In this document: one piece after another, positions 1 through 6,378 of the stretch
Layout: the number at the start of each line of letters is the position of its first letter
Position numbering within the stretch: position 1 is the stretch's first letter
From: an uncultured Mollicutes bacterium
GTDB lineage: Bacteria > Bacillota_I > Bacilli_A > RFN20 > CAG-826
Length of the DNA stretch: 15,486 bases
Reading direction: 5' to 3'
Assembly (NCBI GenBank): GCA_937893635.1
Contig: CALBGF010000190.1
Coordinates: 1 to 15,486 of the forward strand
Notes under the pieces: generated by a model
What the model saw: only the letters and a program-made list of their open reading frames with translations
Told to the model about the DNA's origin: nothing
Databases searched by the model: none
Position numbers and translations under genes: made by a program

Positions 1-371
1 GCTTTTATAAAATCAATTTTTTGGCTTTCATCACCATTTTCATCTCTAACACGTCCAGAACCTTCGCCATGATATACCCATTCTACAGATCCATAGCCAA
101 AGACATTTACTTTGGAATCATTATCTAAACTTAATGGTAAAGTATTATTATCATTTTTTAATAAAACGCTACCTTCTTCCACTATTTGTTTAGATAATGT
201 TTGTCCTAATTCTAATGATTGATTTCTTGTTTCATTATTAACTACCGCCGCACAAAGGAAAGCATTGATTTGGCTTTCATGAGTATCAGCGATAACATTT
301 CCGATTATTGTTCCAGCAATAATAATTGACATTGCTGAAAAACTAATTAACCTTTTTATACTTGGCTTCAT
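1..371 (-). CDS. Secreted GH3-family glycoside hydrolase with its C-terminal-type domain first (partial, 3' end outside window)
   Basis: Only the first 123 codons are present. The N-terminus is basic then hydrophobic (residues 5-27), a signal peptide or membrane anchor, so the enzyme acts outside the cell. Residues 65-80 read EEGSVLLKNDNNTLPL, followed by KVNVFGYGSVEW (87-98) and GEGSGRV (102-108). These are hallmark motifs of the GH3 C-terminal (alpha/beta sandwich) domain. In ordinary GH3 beta-glucosidases this block follows a TIM barrel of some 300-plus residues; here it lies at residue 65, so the protein should be of the permuted type known from rumen bacteria such as Butyrivibrio and Ruminococcus. 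The catalytic aspartate would be outside the window. The start ATG has a near-perfect SD (TAGGAGGTAAC) whose TAG is the stop of the upstream gene, so translation is coupled. Substrate is not predictable; a beta-glucosidase or related exo-glycosidase is likely. Confidence 0.85.
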   Translation of the reverse strand, partial: MKPSIKRLISFSAMSIIIAGTIIGNVIADTHESQINAFLCAAVVNNETRNQSLELGQTLSKQIVEEGSVLLKNDNNTLPLSLDNDSKVNVFGYGSVEWVYHGEGSGRVRDENGDESQKIDFIK

Positions 372-379
372 GTTACCTC

Positions 380-2587
380 CTATAATTCGACTGGATATAA
401 ATATCCACCTGCATCATCTTTATCGCTAGCGCTTTTGTTCCATTGCAATACCAAGACGAATGAACGACCATTTATATCTAAAATTGATTGAACATTACTT
501 TGAGTTGATAATCCTAATTTAACACCAGTATAATCAGTAGCATTTGTATCAATAAATTTATTACCGATGTAATTACCATCCCAGTCAAATATGTCAAATG
601 AAGCTGCTAATGTTGCATCTTTACCAGAAATTGCATATAAATACGCTCCACTAGTGGATAAATTTTGGAATGTTAAACCGCCTTTATTAATGTCATTAGT
701 TGTTGATTTAATGAAGTTACCATTAACATCATAAAAAGAAATTTTATTATTATTTGCAAATGTTACTGCAAATAAATTTTCTTCTTCATTATAAGCTAAA
801 GCAGTAATTTCTCCACTTGGTGCATCTTTAAATGTTAAGTTACATTCAATCTCTTCTAATGTATTAGCGTTAACTGCTTTTAAGCCTAAGTCCATTGTCG
901 TTAAATAAACGACATCATCAACTAAACAAATATTACCAGCGTTTTGATAATTGTAGCTTCCTTCTCCTGATGTTGTAGCAATTTCGGTTGATTTTTCTAC
1001 TTTACCATTATTTAAATTCATTCTTAAAATAGTGAATGTTTTGTTTTTGTTGCTACTTGTTATTCCATAATAGACATAGTTTTCATTAGCTTGAACGCTT
1101 TGTACATTAGTGCCTTTTGTACCATTCACAAAGATAGGTTCACCAATTGTTAAAGATTGTTCTTGACCTTTTTTAGTAGTTAAATCAAAATTTTCTGCTA
1201 AAGTCATAGAACTACTAGCTATATTTTTAATATTTGCTTTGAAAATATATGAATTAGCTGGATTCCAGTCTCGAGCAAAAACATATAAATTATTATTGTG
1301 ATAAGTTACTGCTTGTACACCAGTATTGCTATTTAATACCATGCCATCGCCTTGAATTAAATATGTTTTTACTGATTCACCATCGTAATTATACATTTTC
1401 ACTTCTGCATATTGTTTGTTATTTTCACCAAATACTAAATAGATAAATTCATCATCTGCGAACATTGATTGATATTTGCATGAATTGTCACTACTAATAG
1501 AAAATTGTGTTTTCGAATTTCCATTTTTATCTAGTAAAGTAATAGTCGTATTAGTACCGCTAATTATGTTAGAATTGGATGATGTTACATACAATTCACG
1601 ACTAGAACTATAATATAAGTCAGTTAAATTACTATCTTCTAAAGTAATAGGTAATTTGGCATTATCACTTACTTTATTTAAGTCTAAATCATAAGTAGTA
1701 TAAACGGCACTAACTGGATTGGTAGTACGATCAATTTTCATAAGATATATTAAATCATCGAAGTAGAAAATACTTCCTAATACTTCACTGGCACACCACT
1801 CACTTACTGTGGCAAATGTTATACCACTAACAGCATTTTCTTTTTCTAAACCATTATCGCCAAATTTTGCTTTTACTAATGATCCGCTCAATCCATTTGC
1901 ACCACTATTGGTGTAATAAACATAATCACCAACAACGATGGCATCTTGAATACAAGTTCCTGATACACTTCCATAACTAGCAATATCATAGCTTAAACTA
2001 TACATATTATCTTTTAAGATTTTACCAAACGATGGAGTATCTTCTTGATAAGTAATTGTATCAAATAATGATGTTGATGTAGATGTAACATCTTCTCCAT
2101 CAATATTTAAAGTCACATCAATATTAGAATTTTTGTATGTTTCATTAGTAAATTTAATTGTATAACAAGCCCAGTAATAGTCATCAGTTCCTGTTATTTT
2201 TTCATCAAATAAACTTCTACCATTAAAATAACCAATATCTTCTCCACTTACGATTCCTTTATAAAGTGTTGAAACTTCAAAATCTTTTGTATGCTCTTCT
2301 TCTTTTCCTTCAATTGTTCTTGTGTACTTAATAGAATTAACATTTCCCTTAATAGCGGTAGCAAAACGTAAATAAGTACCAGTGCTATCAACTTGCTTAT
2401 AAATTTTAGAAGTTTTAAAAGTATTGTTATTGTTTTCACTATTTAATTTTTTAACATCAATACTTTTTAATGTTTTATTATTTACTTCTGTGGATTCTAT
2501 TATTCCATCATTAGCTCCCATGCCTAAACTAGAAAACAAACCAGTTGTTAATGTGCAAAGAGCAAAAATTATATGTTTCTTTTTCAT
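380..2587 (-). CDS. Secreted beta-propeller-like protein of unknown function
   Basis: A 735-residue protein with a clear signal peptide (MKKKHIIFALCTLTTGLFSS, likely cleaved near residue 24-26), so it is exported. Residues about 55-175 look like a small beta-sandwich module (YLRFATAI at 73-80, YYWACYTIKF near 137-146). The rest is a series of blade-like units of alternating strands: VYYTNSG, FIYLVFGEN, NLYVFARDW, YVYYGITSS, VVYLTTMD, LFAVTFANN, YLYAISG. Each is followed by a phrase such as YDLDLNKV, YNYDGESV, NLNNGKVE, YDVNGNFI or FDWDGNYI. This resembles WD40-like/NHL-type propellers, but I cannot name a family. There is no sortase motif or C-terminal membrane segment. The gene lies 14 bp after a 38-residue peptide gene and 8 bp before the GH3 gene, with a strong SD (AAGGAGGTG) overlapping the peptide's stop. 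A role in binding or sensing the glycan handled by the GH3 enzyme is inference. Confidence 0.75.
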   Translation of the reverse strand: MKKKHIIFALCTLTTGLFSSLGMGANDGIIESTEVNNKTLKSIDVKKLNSENNNNTFKTSKIYKQVDSTGTYLRFATAIKGNVNSIKYTRTIEGKEEEHTKDFEVSTLYKGIVSGEDIGYFNGRSLFDEKITGTDDYYWACYTIKFTNETYKNSNIDVTLNIDGEDVTSTSTSLFDTITYQEDTPSFGKILKDNMYSLSYDIASYGSVSGTCIQDAIVVGDYVYYTNSGANGLSGSLVKAKFGDNGLEKENAVSGITFATVSEWCASEVLGSIFYFDDLIYLMKIDRTTNPVSAVYTTYDLDLNKVSDNAKLPITLEDSNLTDLYYSSSRELYVTSSNSNIISGTNTTITLLDKNGNSKTQFSISSDNSCKYQSMFADDEFIYLVFGENNKQYAEVKMYNYDGESVKTYLIQGDGMVLNSNTGVQAVTYHNNNLYVFARDWNPANSYIFKANIKNIASSSMTLAENFDLTTKKGQEQSLTIGEPIFVNGTKGTNVQSVQANENYVYYGITSSNKNKTFTILRMNLNNGKVEKSTEIATTSGEGSYNYQNAGNICLVDDVVYLTTMDLGLKAVNANTLEEIECNLTFKDAPSGEITALAYNEEENLFAVTFANNNKISFYDVNGNFIKSTTNDINKGGLTFQNLSTSGAYLYAISGKDATLAASFDIFDWDGNYIGNKFIDTNATDYTGVKLGLSTQSNVQSILDINGRSFVLVLQWNKSASDKDDAGGYLYPVEL

Positions 2588-2601
2588 TAGTGGGCACCTC
2601 C

Positions 2602-2718
2602 TTATAATTCTTCATCATAGTCTTGGATATCATGATTAGCCTCAATAGTTGAAACTAAGATAATATCATCCAGAATTATTGTTTCGACAACGATTTCTGG
2701 CTTTTGATAATTTTTCAT
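2602..2718 (-). CDS. 38-residue acidic peptide of unknown function, first gene of the propeller-GH3 operon
   Basis: A short open frame with all the marks of a gene: ATG start, SD GGAAAGGG at 2727-2734 eight bases upstream, a promoter just beyond, and a TAA stop embedded in the SD of the next gene (TAAGGAGG), so it is translationally coupled to the propeller gene. The peptide starts MKNYQKPEIVVET, has a hydrophobic/acidic centre (IILDDIILVS, residues 14-23) and an acidic tail ending YDEEL. The pattern K-x-Y-x-K-P-E-I, about ten residues, D-D/E-I-I, then S resembles unannotated small ORFs I associate with low-GC Firmicutes genomes; that is a recollection and was not searched. It has no cysteine, no signal peptide and no recognisable RiPP core, and no modifying enzyme lies nearby. 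Function unknown. Confidence 0.7.
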   Translation of the reverse strand: MKNYQKPEIVVETIILDDIILVSTIEANHDIQDYDEEL

Positions 2719-2737
2719 TGTTTTAACCCTTTCCACC

Positions 2738-2782
2738 AAAAAAGCACTTTCTTGGTATCCTAATCATATAAGAAAGCGCTTT
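2738..2782 (-). terminator. Rho-independent terminator of the two-component operon
   Basis: On the minus strand a 13-bp stem (AAAGCGCTTTCTT pairing with AAGAAAGTGCTTT, one G-T wobble) with a 16-base loop, ending in a run of six T (2738-2743, partly in the stem). It lies about 49 bases past the sensor kinase stop codon. It overlaps the candidate promoter and cre site of the next operon, whose -10 box lies in the loop, so transcripts starting there would not contain the full hairpin. Confidence 0.65.
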
Positions 2783-2792
2783 ATATAAACAA
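2763..2792 (-). promoter_or_regulatory. Candidate sigma-A promoter of the peptide-propeller-GH3 operon
   Basis: Minus strand TTGTTT (2787-2792) as -35, an 18-base spacer and TATGAT (2763-2768, 5 of 6 to consensus) as -10. The predicted transcript start, near 2756, leaves a leader of about 38 bases before the peptide ATG. The -35 is weak (3 of 6), as expected for a promoter that needs an activator. Confidence 0.5.
2770..2784 (+). promoter_or_regulatory. cre-like catabolite repression site (CcpA operator candidate)
   Basis: AAGAAAGCGCTTTAT contains the perfect palindrome AAAGCGCTTT, the core of the Gram-positive cre consensus; two flanking positions deviate from it. It lies in the -35/-10 spacer of the promoter for an operon with a secreted glycosidase, a classical position and target for CcpA repression. 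It also forms one arm of the terminator, so the palindrome could be explained by that alone. Confidence 0.45.
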
Positions 2793-2797
2793 TTTTT

Positions 2798-2823
2798 TGT
2801 CGTGTATTATTGTTTAAGTGTCG
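2798..2823 (-). promoter_or_regulatory. 21-bp-spaced direct repeat, candidate LytTR response-regulator site
   Basis: The minus strand carries CGACA twice (2819-2823 and 2798-2802), with starts exactly 21 bases apart; the nearer copy is five bases upstream of the candidate -35. LytTR regulators of the AgrA/ComE type bind paired direct repeats about two helical turns apart just upstream of a weak -35. A LytTR regulator is encoded about 1.3 kb away on the same strand. The repeat unit is short, so the call is tentative. Confidence 0.3.
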
Positions 2824-2830
2824 CAAAACA

Positions 2831-4171
2831 TTAATTTATAGGGAATAAAATGCCTAAAGAGAAGACATCATCATCTAATACTATTTTTAAGTCTCCGTGA
2901 TATTTATTAACTATTAACTTAATCGATTTCATACCAAAGCCATGATACTGTTCATTACTTTTTGTGGTTTTAGGTATGCCTTGTTTATCAAGTTTGATTT
3001 TTCCATCAAAATAGTTTTCAATTGTAATTGATACGAATGACATTGCGTTTTTTACAATTAGATTTATGCCGCGTTTATCTTGATTATTAATTTTACAAAC
3101 TGCTTCAATAGCATTATCTAAAGCATTACCAAATAAGTTATATAAATCAGTTTCAGAAATAAAATCGAGTTTTGAGCAATCAGCGTAACATTTAAGTTTA
3201 ATATTATTCTTTTGACATAATAAACTTTTCTCCGTAATAATTAAATCTAATACATCATTACCAGTTTTTACTTTGGCATCATAAATATCCACCATGTTTT
3301 CTAATTCTTCTACTTCTTCTTTCGAAAGATTACCTTTTTGATTAAATCTTGATATTTGATGCTTTAAGTCATGACATTTAATATTAATTAACTCGATATT
3401 TTCTTTGTTTTGCTTATATTGATTTTCTGAATTATAAAGTAATTGCGATGTAACAAGTAAATCTGTTTGTGATTGTTTTAAACTCATTACATAAAATTGA
3501 AGTAATAATACCATAAAGCAACAAACAATATTATATAAACAAATTATTAAAGAAATAATCATATTATCAAATGAAGAGTAAACTACTACGGAATTGAAAA
3601 TAATATCAATTGCAAGAATTAAAGCGGATATAATAACAATTGATATATTACTAACTTTGGCATTTTTAGTATAAATCTTATCAATAAAGAACTCATTAAT
3701 AACACCATACATAATTACATATACAACAAGCATAATACTAAATAATATAAGCGAAACATGGAGTGTTTTATAAGTTACTGGATTGGAAGTATATTGTGAT
3801 GATGAAGTTAATCCTTCAACATCAATTAAGTTAACTATCAAACTATAAATTTGGTAAGAAAGATGTTGGGTGGTATAAGCTGCGATTGATATGAAGAATA
3901 TTTTTTGTCCTGATTCTTCAAAAATAAATAACATTGAAAGAAAGCAAATACAAAAAAGAGCAAAAAACATTAGTGAAGAATACCACCAAGAATAAGAAAA
4001 ACTTTTGAATAATGGAAAAAAGAAAGCCGCTAAAAAACAAATTGGGACAGCAATTAAAATTCTTATTAATCCATTTTTCTTTAATTTTAATCTATTTATG
4101 CTAAAAAGAAACATAGCAATTAAAATTTGGAAAACAAAGATAACTTTATATAAACCTAATTCTGTAATCAT
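2831..4171 (-). CDS. GHKL-family (AgrC-like) membrane sensor histidine kinase
   Basis: A 446-residue protein. Residues 1-230 hold six or seven hydrophobic segments (about 7-24, 36-54, 65-84, 91-113, 138-156, 175-198, 203-229), a polytopic sensor without a large external domain. A short coiled linker follows. The phospho-acceptor motif is KCHDLKHQ with His267, the H-box style of HPK10/AgrC kinases. The N-box is NLFGNALDNAIEA (345-357) and the ATP-lid G-box is HGFGMKSI (410-417), so the GHKL ATPase looks intact. It should sense an unknown signal at the membrane and phosphorylate the LytTR regulator encoded just upstream. The ATG overlaps the regulator's TGA (ATGA), with SD GGAGGAG inside the regulator's last codons. 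Kinases of this class often sense peptides, but no agrB/agrD pair is in the window, so the ligand is unknown. Confidence 0.9.
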   Translation of the reverse strand: MITELGLYKVIFVFQILIAMFLFSINRLKLKKNGLIRILIAVPICFLAAFFFPLFKSFSYSWWYSSLMFFALFCICFLSMLFIFEESGQKIFFISIAAYTTQHLSYQIYSLIVNLIDVEGLTSSSQYTSNPVTYKTLHVSLILFSIMLVVYVIMYGVINEFFIDKIYTKNAKVSNISIVIISALILAIDIIFNSVVVYSSFDNMIISLIICLYNIVCCFMVLLLQFYVMSLKQSQTDLLVTSQLLYNSENQYKQNKENIELINIKCHDLKHQISRFNQKGNLSKEEVEELENMVDIYDAKVKTGNDVLDLIITEKSLLCQKNNIKLKCYADCSKLDFISETDLYNLFGNALDNAIEAVCKINNQDKRGINLIVKNAMSFVSITIENYFDGKIKLDKQGIPKTTKSNEQYHGFGMKSIKLIVNKYHGDLKIVLDDDVFSLGILFPIN

Positions 4172-4887
4172 TTAATTGATTCTCCTCCTCTACTTATAAA
4201 AGCATTTATAGCAGAGATAAAATCTGTTCGCCTTGATTTAGAAAGAATCAACCTTTCTTCACCAATAATTACATGTTCCGTGGTTACACGGCTAACAAAC
4301 TTTAAATTTACAAGGTAGCAACGATTGCATAAGACAAAATCATAATCTTTTAATTGATGCACGTATGTTGATAATGTTCCTCGTATTTCAATGTTGCTAT
4401 TAATTGTATGAAAAATCAAATTATGATTGATAACTTCAATATATTTAAGATTAGAAATATCAATTTTTTGCATAAAATTTTTATTGTTTATAATAATGCT
4501 TTTTTCATTTTGTGTTAATAATGATTTTAATGCTCTTTTTAATGTTAAAGCAAAATTATAGTATTGAACTGGTTTCACAACAAAATCAAAAGCATTAACT
4601 TTATATCCTTCAATAGCGTATTGCGCTAAAGAGGTAACAAAAATTACCATCGTATCAGATTTAATTTCACGCAAATGTTGAACAGCTTTCATACCATCCA
4701 TATTAGGTAAATCAATATCCATTAGTATTAAATTATAATTATTTTTAAAATCACTTAAAAAGTCTTCTGCATTAGCAAAAGTATAAATTTCACTTTTGAC
4801 ATTATTTTCTTTAAAGAATCTTTGTGTCACTTCTATTAGCTCTAGTGTCATTTGTTTATCGTCTTCCACTAATGCAATGCGAATCAT
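4168..4887 (-). CDS. LytTR-family (AgrA/VirR-like) response regulator
   Basis: A 239-residue DNA-binding regulator. Receiver domain at residues 1-120: acidic pair Asp9/Asp10 (LVEDD), phospho-acceptor Asp57 (LILMDIDLPNMDG), Thr85 (FVTS) and Lys105 (FVVKP) are all present. LytTR domain from about 130 to the end (ISNLKYIEVINHN, LCNRCYLVNLKFV, ERLILSKSRR). I chose the ATG at 4887 because AAGGTGAT (4892-4899) precedes it by four bases; an in-frame ATG at 4917 would lie upstream of that SD and within the candidate promoter. It is the partner of the GHKL kinase, which starts inside its TGA stop codon. This ATGA overlap also shows that TGA terminates translation here. Likely targets are direct repeats near promoters, for example that before the downstream peptide operon (inference). 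Confidence 0.92.
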   Translation of the reverse strand: MIRIALVEDDKQMTLELIEVTQRFFKENNVKSEIYTFANAEDFLSDFKNNYNLILMDIDLPNMDGMKAVQHLREIKSDTMVIFVTSLAQYAIEGYKVNAFDFVVKPVQYYNFALTLKRALKSLLTQNEKSIIINNKNFMQKIDISNLKYIEVINHNLIFHTINSNIEIRGTLSTYVHQLKDYDFVLCNRCYLVNLKFVSRVTTEHVIIGEERLILSKSRRTDFISAINAFISRGGESIK

Positions 4888-4904
4888 TTCTATCACCTTA
4901 TTTA

Positions 4905-4933
4905 ATAATAATGGCAAAAATTCTTTTTTTCAA
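4905..4933 (-). promoter_or_regulatory. Promoter of the response regulator-kinase operon
   Basis: Minus strand TTGAAA (4928-4933, 5 of 6), a 17-base spacer and TATTAT (4905-4910, 5 of 6). The transcript would begin about 11-12 bases upstream of the chosen ATG, a very short leader that just includes the AAGGTGAT ribosome binding site. No CGACA-type repeat is evident here, so autoregulation is not indicated. Confidence 0.55.
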
Positions 4934-4957
4934 TAAATGATTTATAGCATCAATTCC

Positions 4958-4974
4958 TTAATACATAGTATTAA
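4958..4974. repeat. Perfect 7-bp inverted repeat between serpin and regulator genes
   Basis: TTAATAC, a 3-base centre ATA, then GTATTAA. It lies about 25 bases upstream of the regulator operon's -35. It lacks a following T-run on the minus strand, so it is not a convincing terminator; an operator is possible. In such AT-rich DNA chance is a real alternative. Confidence 0.3.
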
Positions 4975-4993
4975 AAAATTACGCAAAAAGCAT

Positions 4994-5011
4994 TAAAACT
5001 AACTAGTTTTA
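4994..5011 (-). terminator. Weak terminator candidate at the serpin 3' end
   Basis: The minus strand reads TAAAACT, loop AGTT, AGTTTTA: a 7-bp A/T-rich stem beginning at the serpin's own TAA stop and followed by AATGCTTTTTG. It is thermodynamically weak, and some read-through into the two-component operon is plausible. Confidence 0.3.
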
Positions 5012-6304
5012 GACATTTGTTACTATTCCGACAAATAAAGGAATATCATTTGCATCAGTTATAGAATAAATAAAAGGTTGATCAAGGAAGAAATCAAATT
5101 CATTTGTGGTACCATCTATTCCAGTAGATTTAGCTCCTTCGATTATTGTAACCGCTGCAGCCTCAACGCCATCTTTATTAAAGTCGATCGCGGCTTTATG
5201 CATTGAATTAGAAACATAGAAATTGGTAAGGTCATCAAATTCAATAATTCCTGTTAAATCCGCACTTGGATCAAATATTTTGGTAACTCCCATGTTACGT
5301 AGTTCTTCTTTTAAATCATAACTAGACTTAACACTTAATTTTGGCATTTTAAAATTAACAGTGTATGTTTCATATTTTAATTTTTTATAATTAAATAATT
5401 CATTCCAAGTAGTATCATCTTTAACAAAATTTTCAAAATTATCATCTACACTATTAGGAATCATGAAATTAGCTTGAAGTCCATGTTGAAAAGATGTAGA
5501 AAATGTTGTAGAATTCTCGGATTGATAGACACCGCTATAATTAACTCTAGTTGCTATAAAATCTTTTGTGTTGGTAGTTCCATAAATGTTTTTAAAGTCA
5601 CTTTGAGTTTCATAAAATTCTGCTTGCCATTTTGATTTCATATAAATCGTATTTACAAGCCACATTATACCTTCATAGCCACGGAAATCTTCTTTTTTAA
5701 TCTTCATTAAATTATTTGTTTTACTATTAATGTATTTAGCTAGTAATTCTTTAGCATTATCAGATTTTAAATCATCTTGATATGCTTCTGCGTAATAATA
5801 ATCTGTTAATTTATCAAGATAATCTTCTTTAATATTTTTTGCATATTCATTATCAAGCCAAATTGATTGATTAACATTTAATTGTGTTTGTTCGGTTTTA
5901 ATAAATGTATTATTAAGCATTTTTTGTGTTTCGTTTTTAATATCAATAGATTCGTTAAATCCTAAGGCATTACGTAATTCATTATAAGTATCGCCATTAG
6001 CCCCTTCTAAAAGCATAGAGTAACAAGTAACAATACTTAAAGGAGAAAATATTTCATTTTTAGAATTGTTATTAGTGATATTTTTTGCGTAATTTGTCGC
6101 AAAATTTTTAATAGCATTTCTATAATCATCACTAACTTCAACTTTTTTATTATTATAAGTTCTATTTACTTCATTAAGGCAATACTTATCTGGAATATCA
6201 AATTTACGATTTAAACTAACAATAGTTATTGCACTAACAACTCCGATAACAGCTACACTACTAATTGGTATAATCCATTTTAAACTTGATTTTATCATTT
6301 TCAT
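5009..6304 (-). CDS. Membrane-anchored bacterial serpin (serine/cysteine protease inhibitor)
   Basis: 431 residues. A basic start and hydrophobic segment (about 10-31) form an uncleaved anchor or signal, placing the serpin body outside the membrane. Serpin landmarks in order: FSPLSIV (86-92), LLEGANGDTYNELRNALGF (98-116), VNTIYMKSKW (217-226), MPKLSVKSSYDLKEELRNMG (320-339), FDPSADLTGI (344-353), HKAAIDFNKDGVEAAAVT (369-386) and FFLDQPFIYSI ... PLFVGIV at the end. The hinge GVEAAAVT has small residues at P15-P8, as inhibitory serpins do. Counting 14 residues from Gly379 puts the scissile bond near Ser393-Thr394 with Lys392 beside it; the target protease is uncertain. Gut bacterial serpins inhibit host elastase-like or subtilisin-like enzymes. 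It has its own short upstream region after the tex terminator; SD AAGGAG lies four bases before the ATG. A second ATG two codons on is equally possible. Confidence 0.93.
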   Translation of the reverse strand: MKMIKSSLKWIIPISSVAVIGVVSAITIVSLNRKFDIPDKYCLNEVNRTYNNKKVEVSDDYRNAIKNFATNYAKNITNNNSKNEIFSPLSIVTCYSMLLEGANGDTYNELRNALGFNESIDIKNETQKMLNNTFIKTEQTQLNVNQSIWLDNEYAKNIKEDYLDKLTDYYYAEAYQDDLKSDNAKELLAKYINSKTNNLMKIKKEDFRGYEGIMWLVNTIYMKSKWQAEFYETQSDFKNIYGTTNTKDFIATRVNYSGVYQSENSTTFSTSFQHGLQANFMIPNSVDDNFENFVKDDTTWNELFNYKKLKYETYTVNFKMPKLSVKSSYDLKEELRNMGVTKIFDPSADLTGIIEFDDLTNFYVSNSMHKAAIDFNKDGVEAAAVTIIEGAKSTGIDGTTNEFDFFLDQPFIYSITDANDIPLFVGIVTNV

Positions 6305-6339
6305 AATGCTCCTTTTTTATTATTATATTATATTTTTAG

Positions 6340-6370
6340 AAAAATAAAACGCATAGTTTTACCTATGCGT
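6340..6370 (-). terminator. Rho-independent terminator of tex
   Basis: The minus strand has a perfect 8-bp stem ACGCATAG / CTATGCGT with a 6-base loop GTAAAA, followed by TTTATTTTT. It begins 8 bases after the tex stop codon and separates the leuS-to-tex gene run from the serpin. This is the strongest intrinsic terminator in the window. Confidence 0.85.
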
Positions 6371-6378
6371 CATAAAAA

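Noticed and set aside
2248..2639. Short open frames on either strand over the 5' part of the propeller gene (63 and 71 residues)
   Set aside because: They overlap a convincing signal-peptide-bearing gene, have skewed composition and lack ribosome binding sites.
2602..2718. The 38-residue peptide as an AgrD-type autoinducer precursor for the nearby AgrC-like kinase
   Set aside because: The acidic C-terminus is reminiscent, but there is no amphipathic leader, no Cys/Ser thiolactone core in the right place and no agrB in the window.
4168..4171. Mycoplasma-type genetic code (TGA as tryptophan)
   Set aside because: TGA ends the response regulator exactly where the kinase ATG begins, and all tryptophans checked use TGG.
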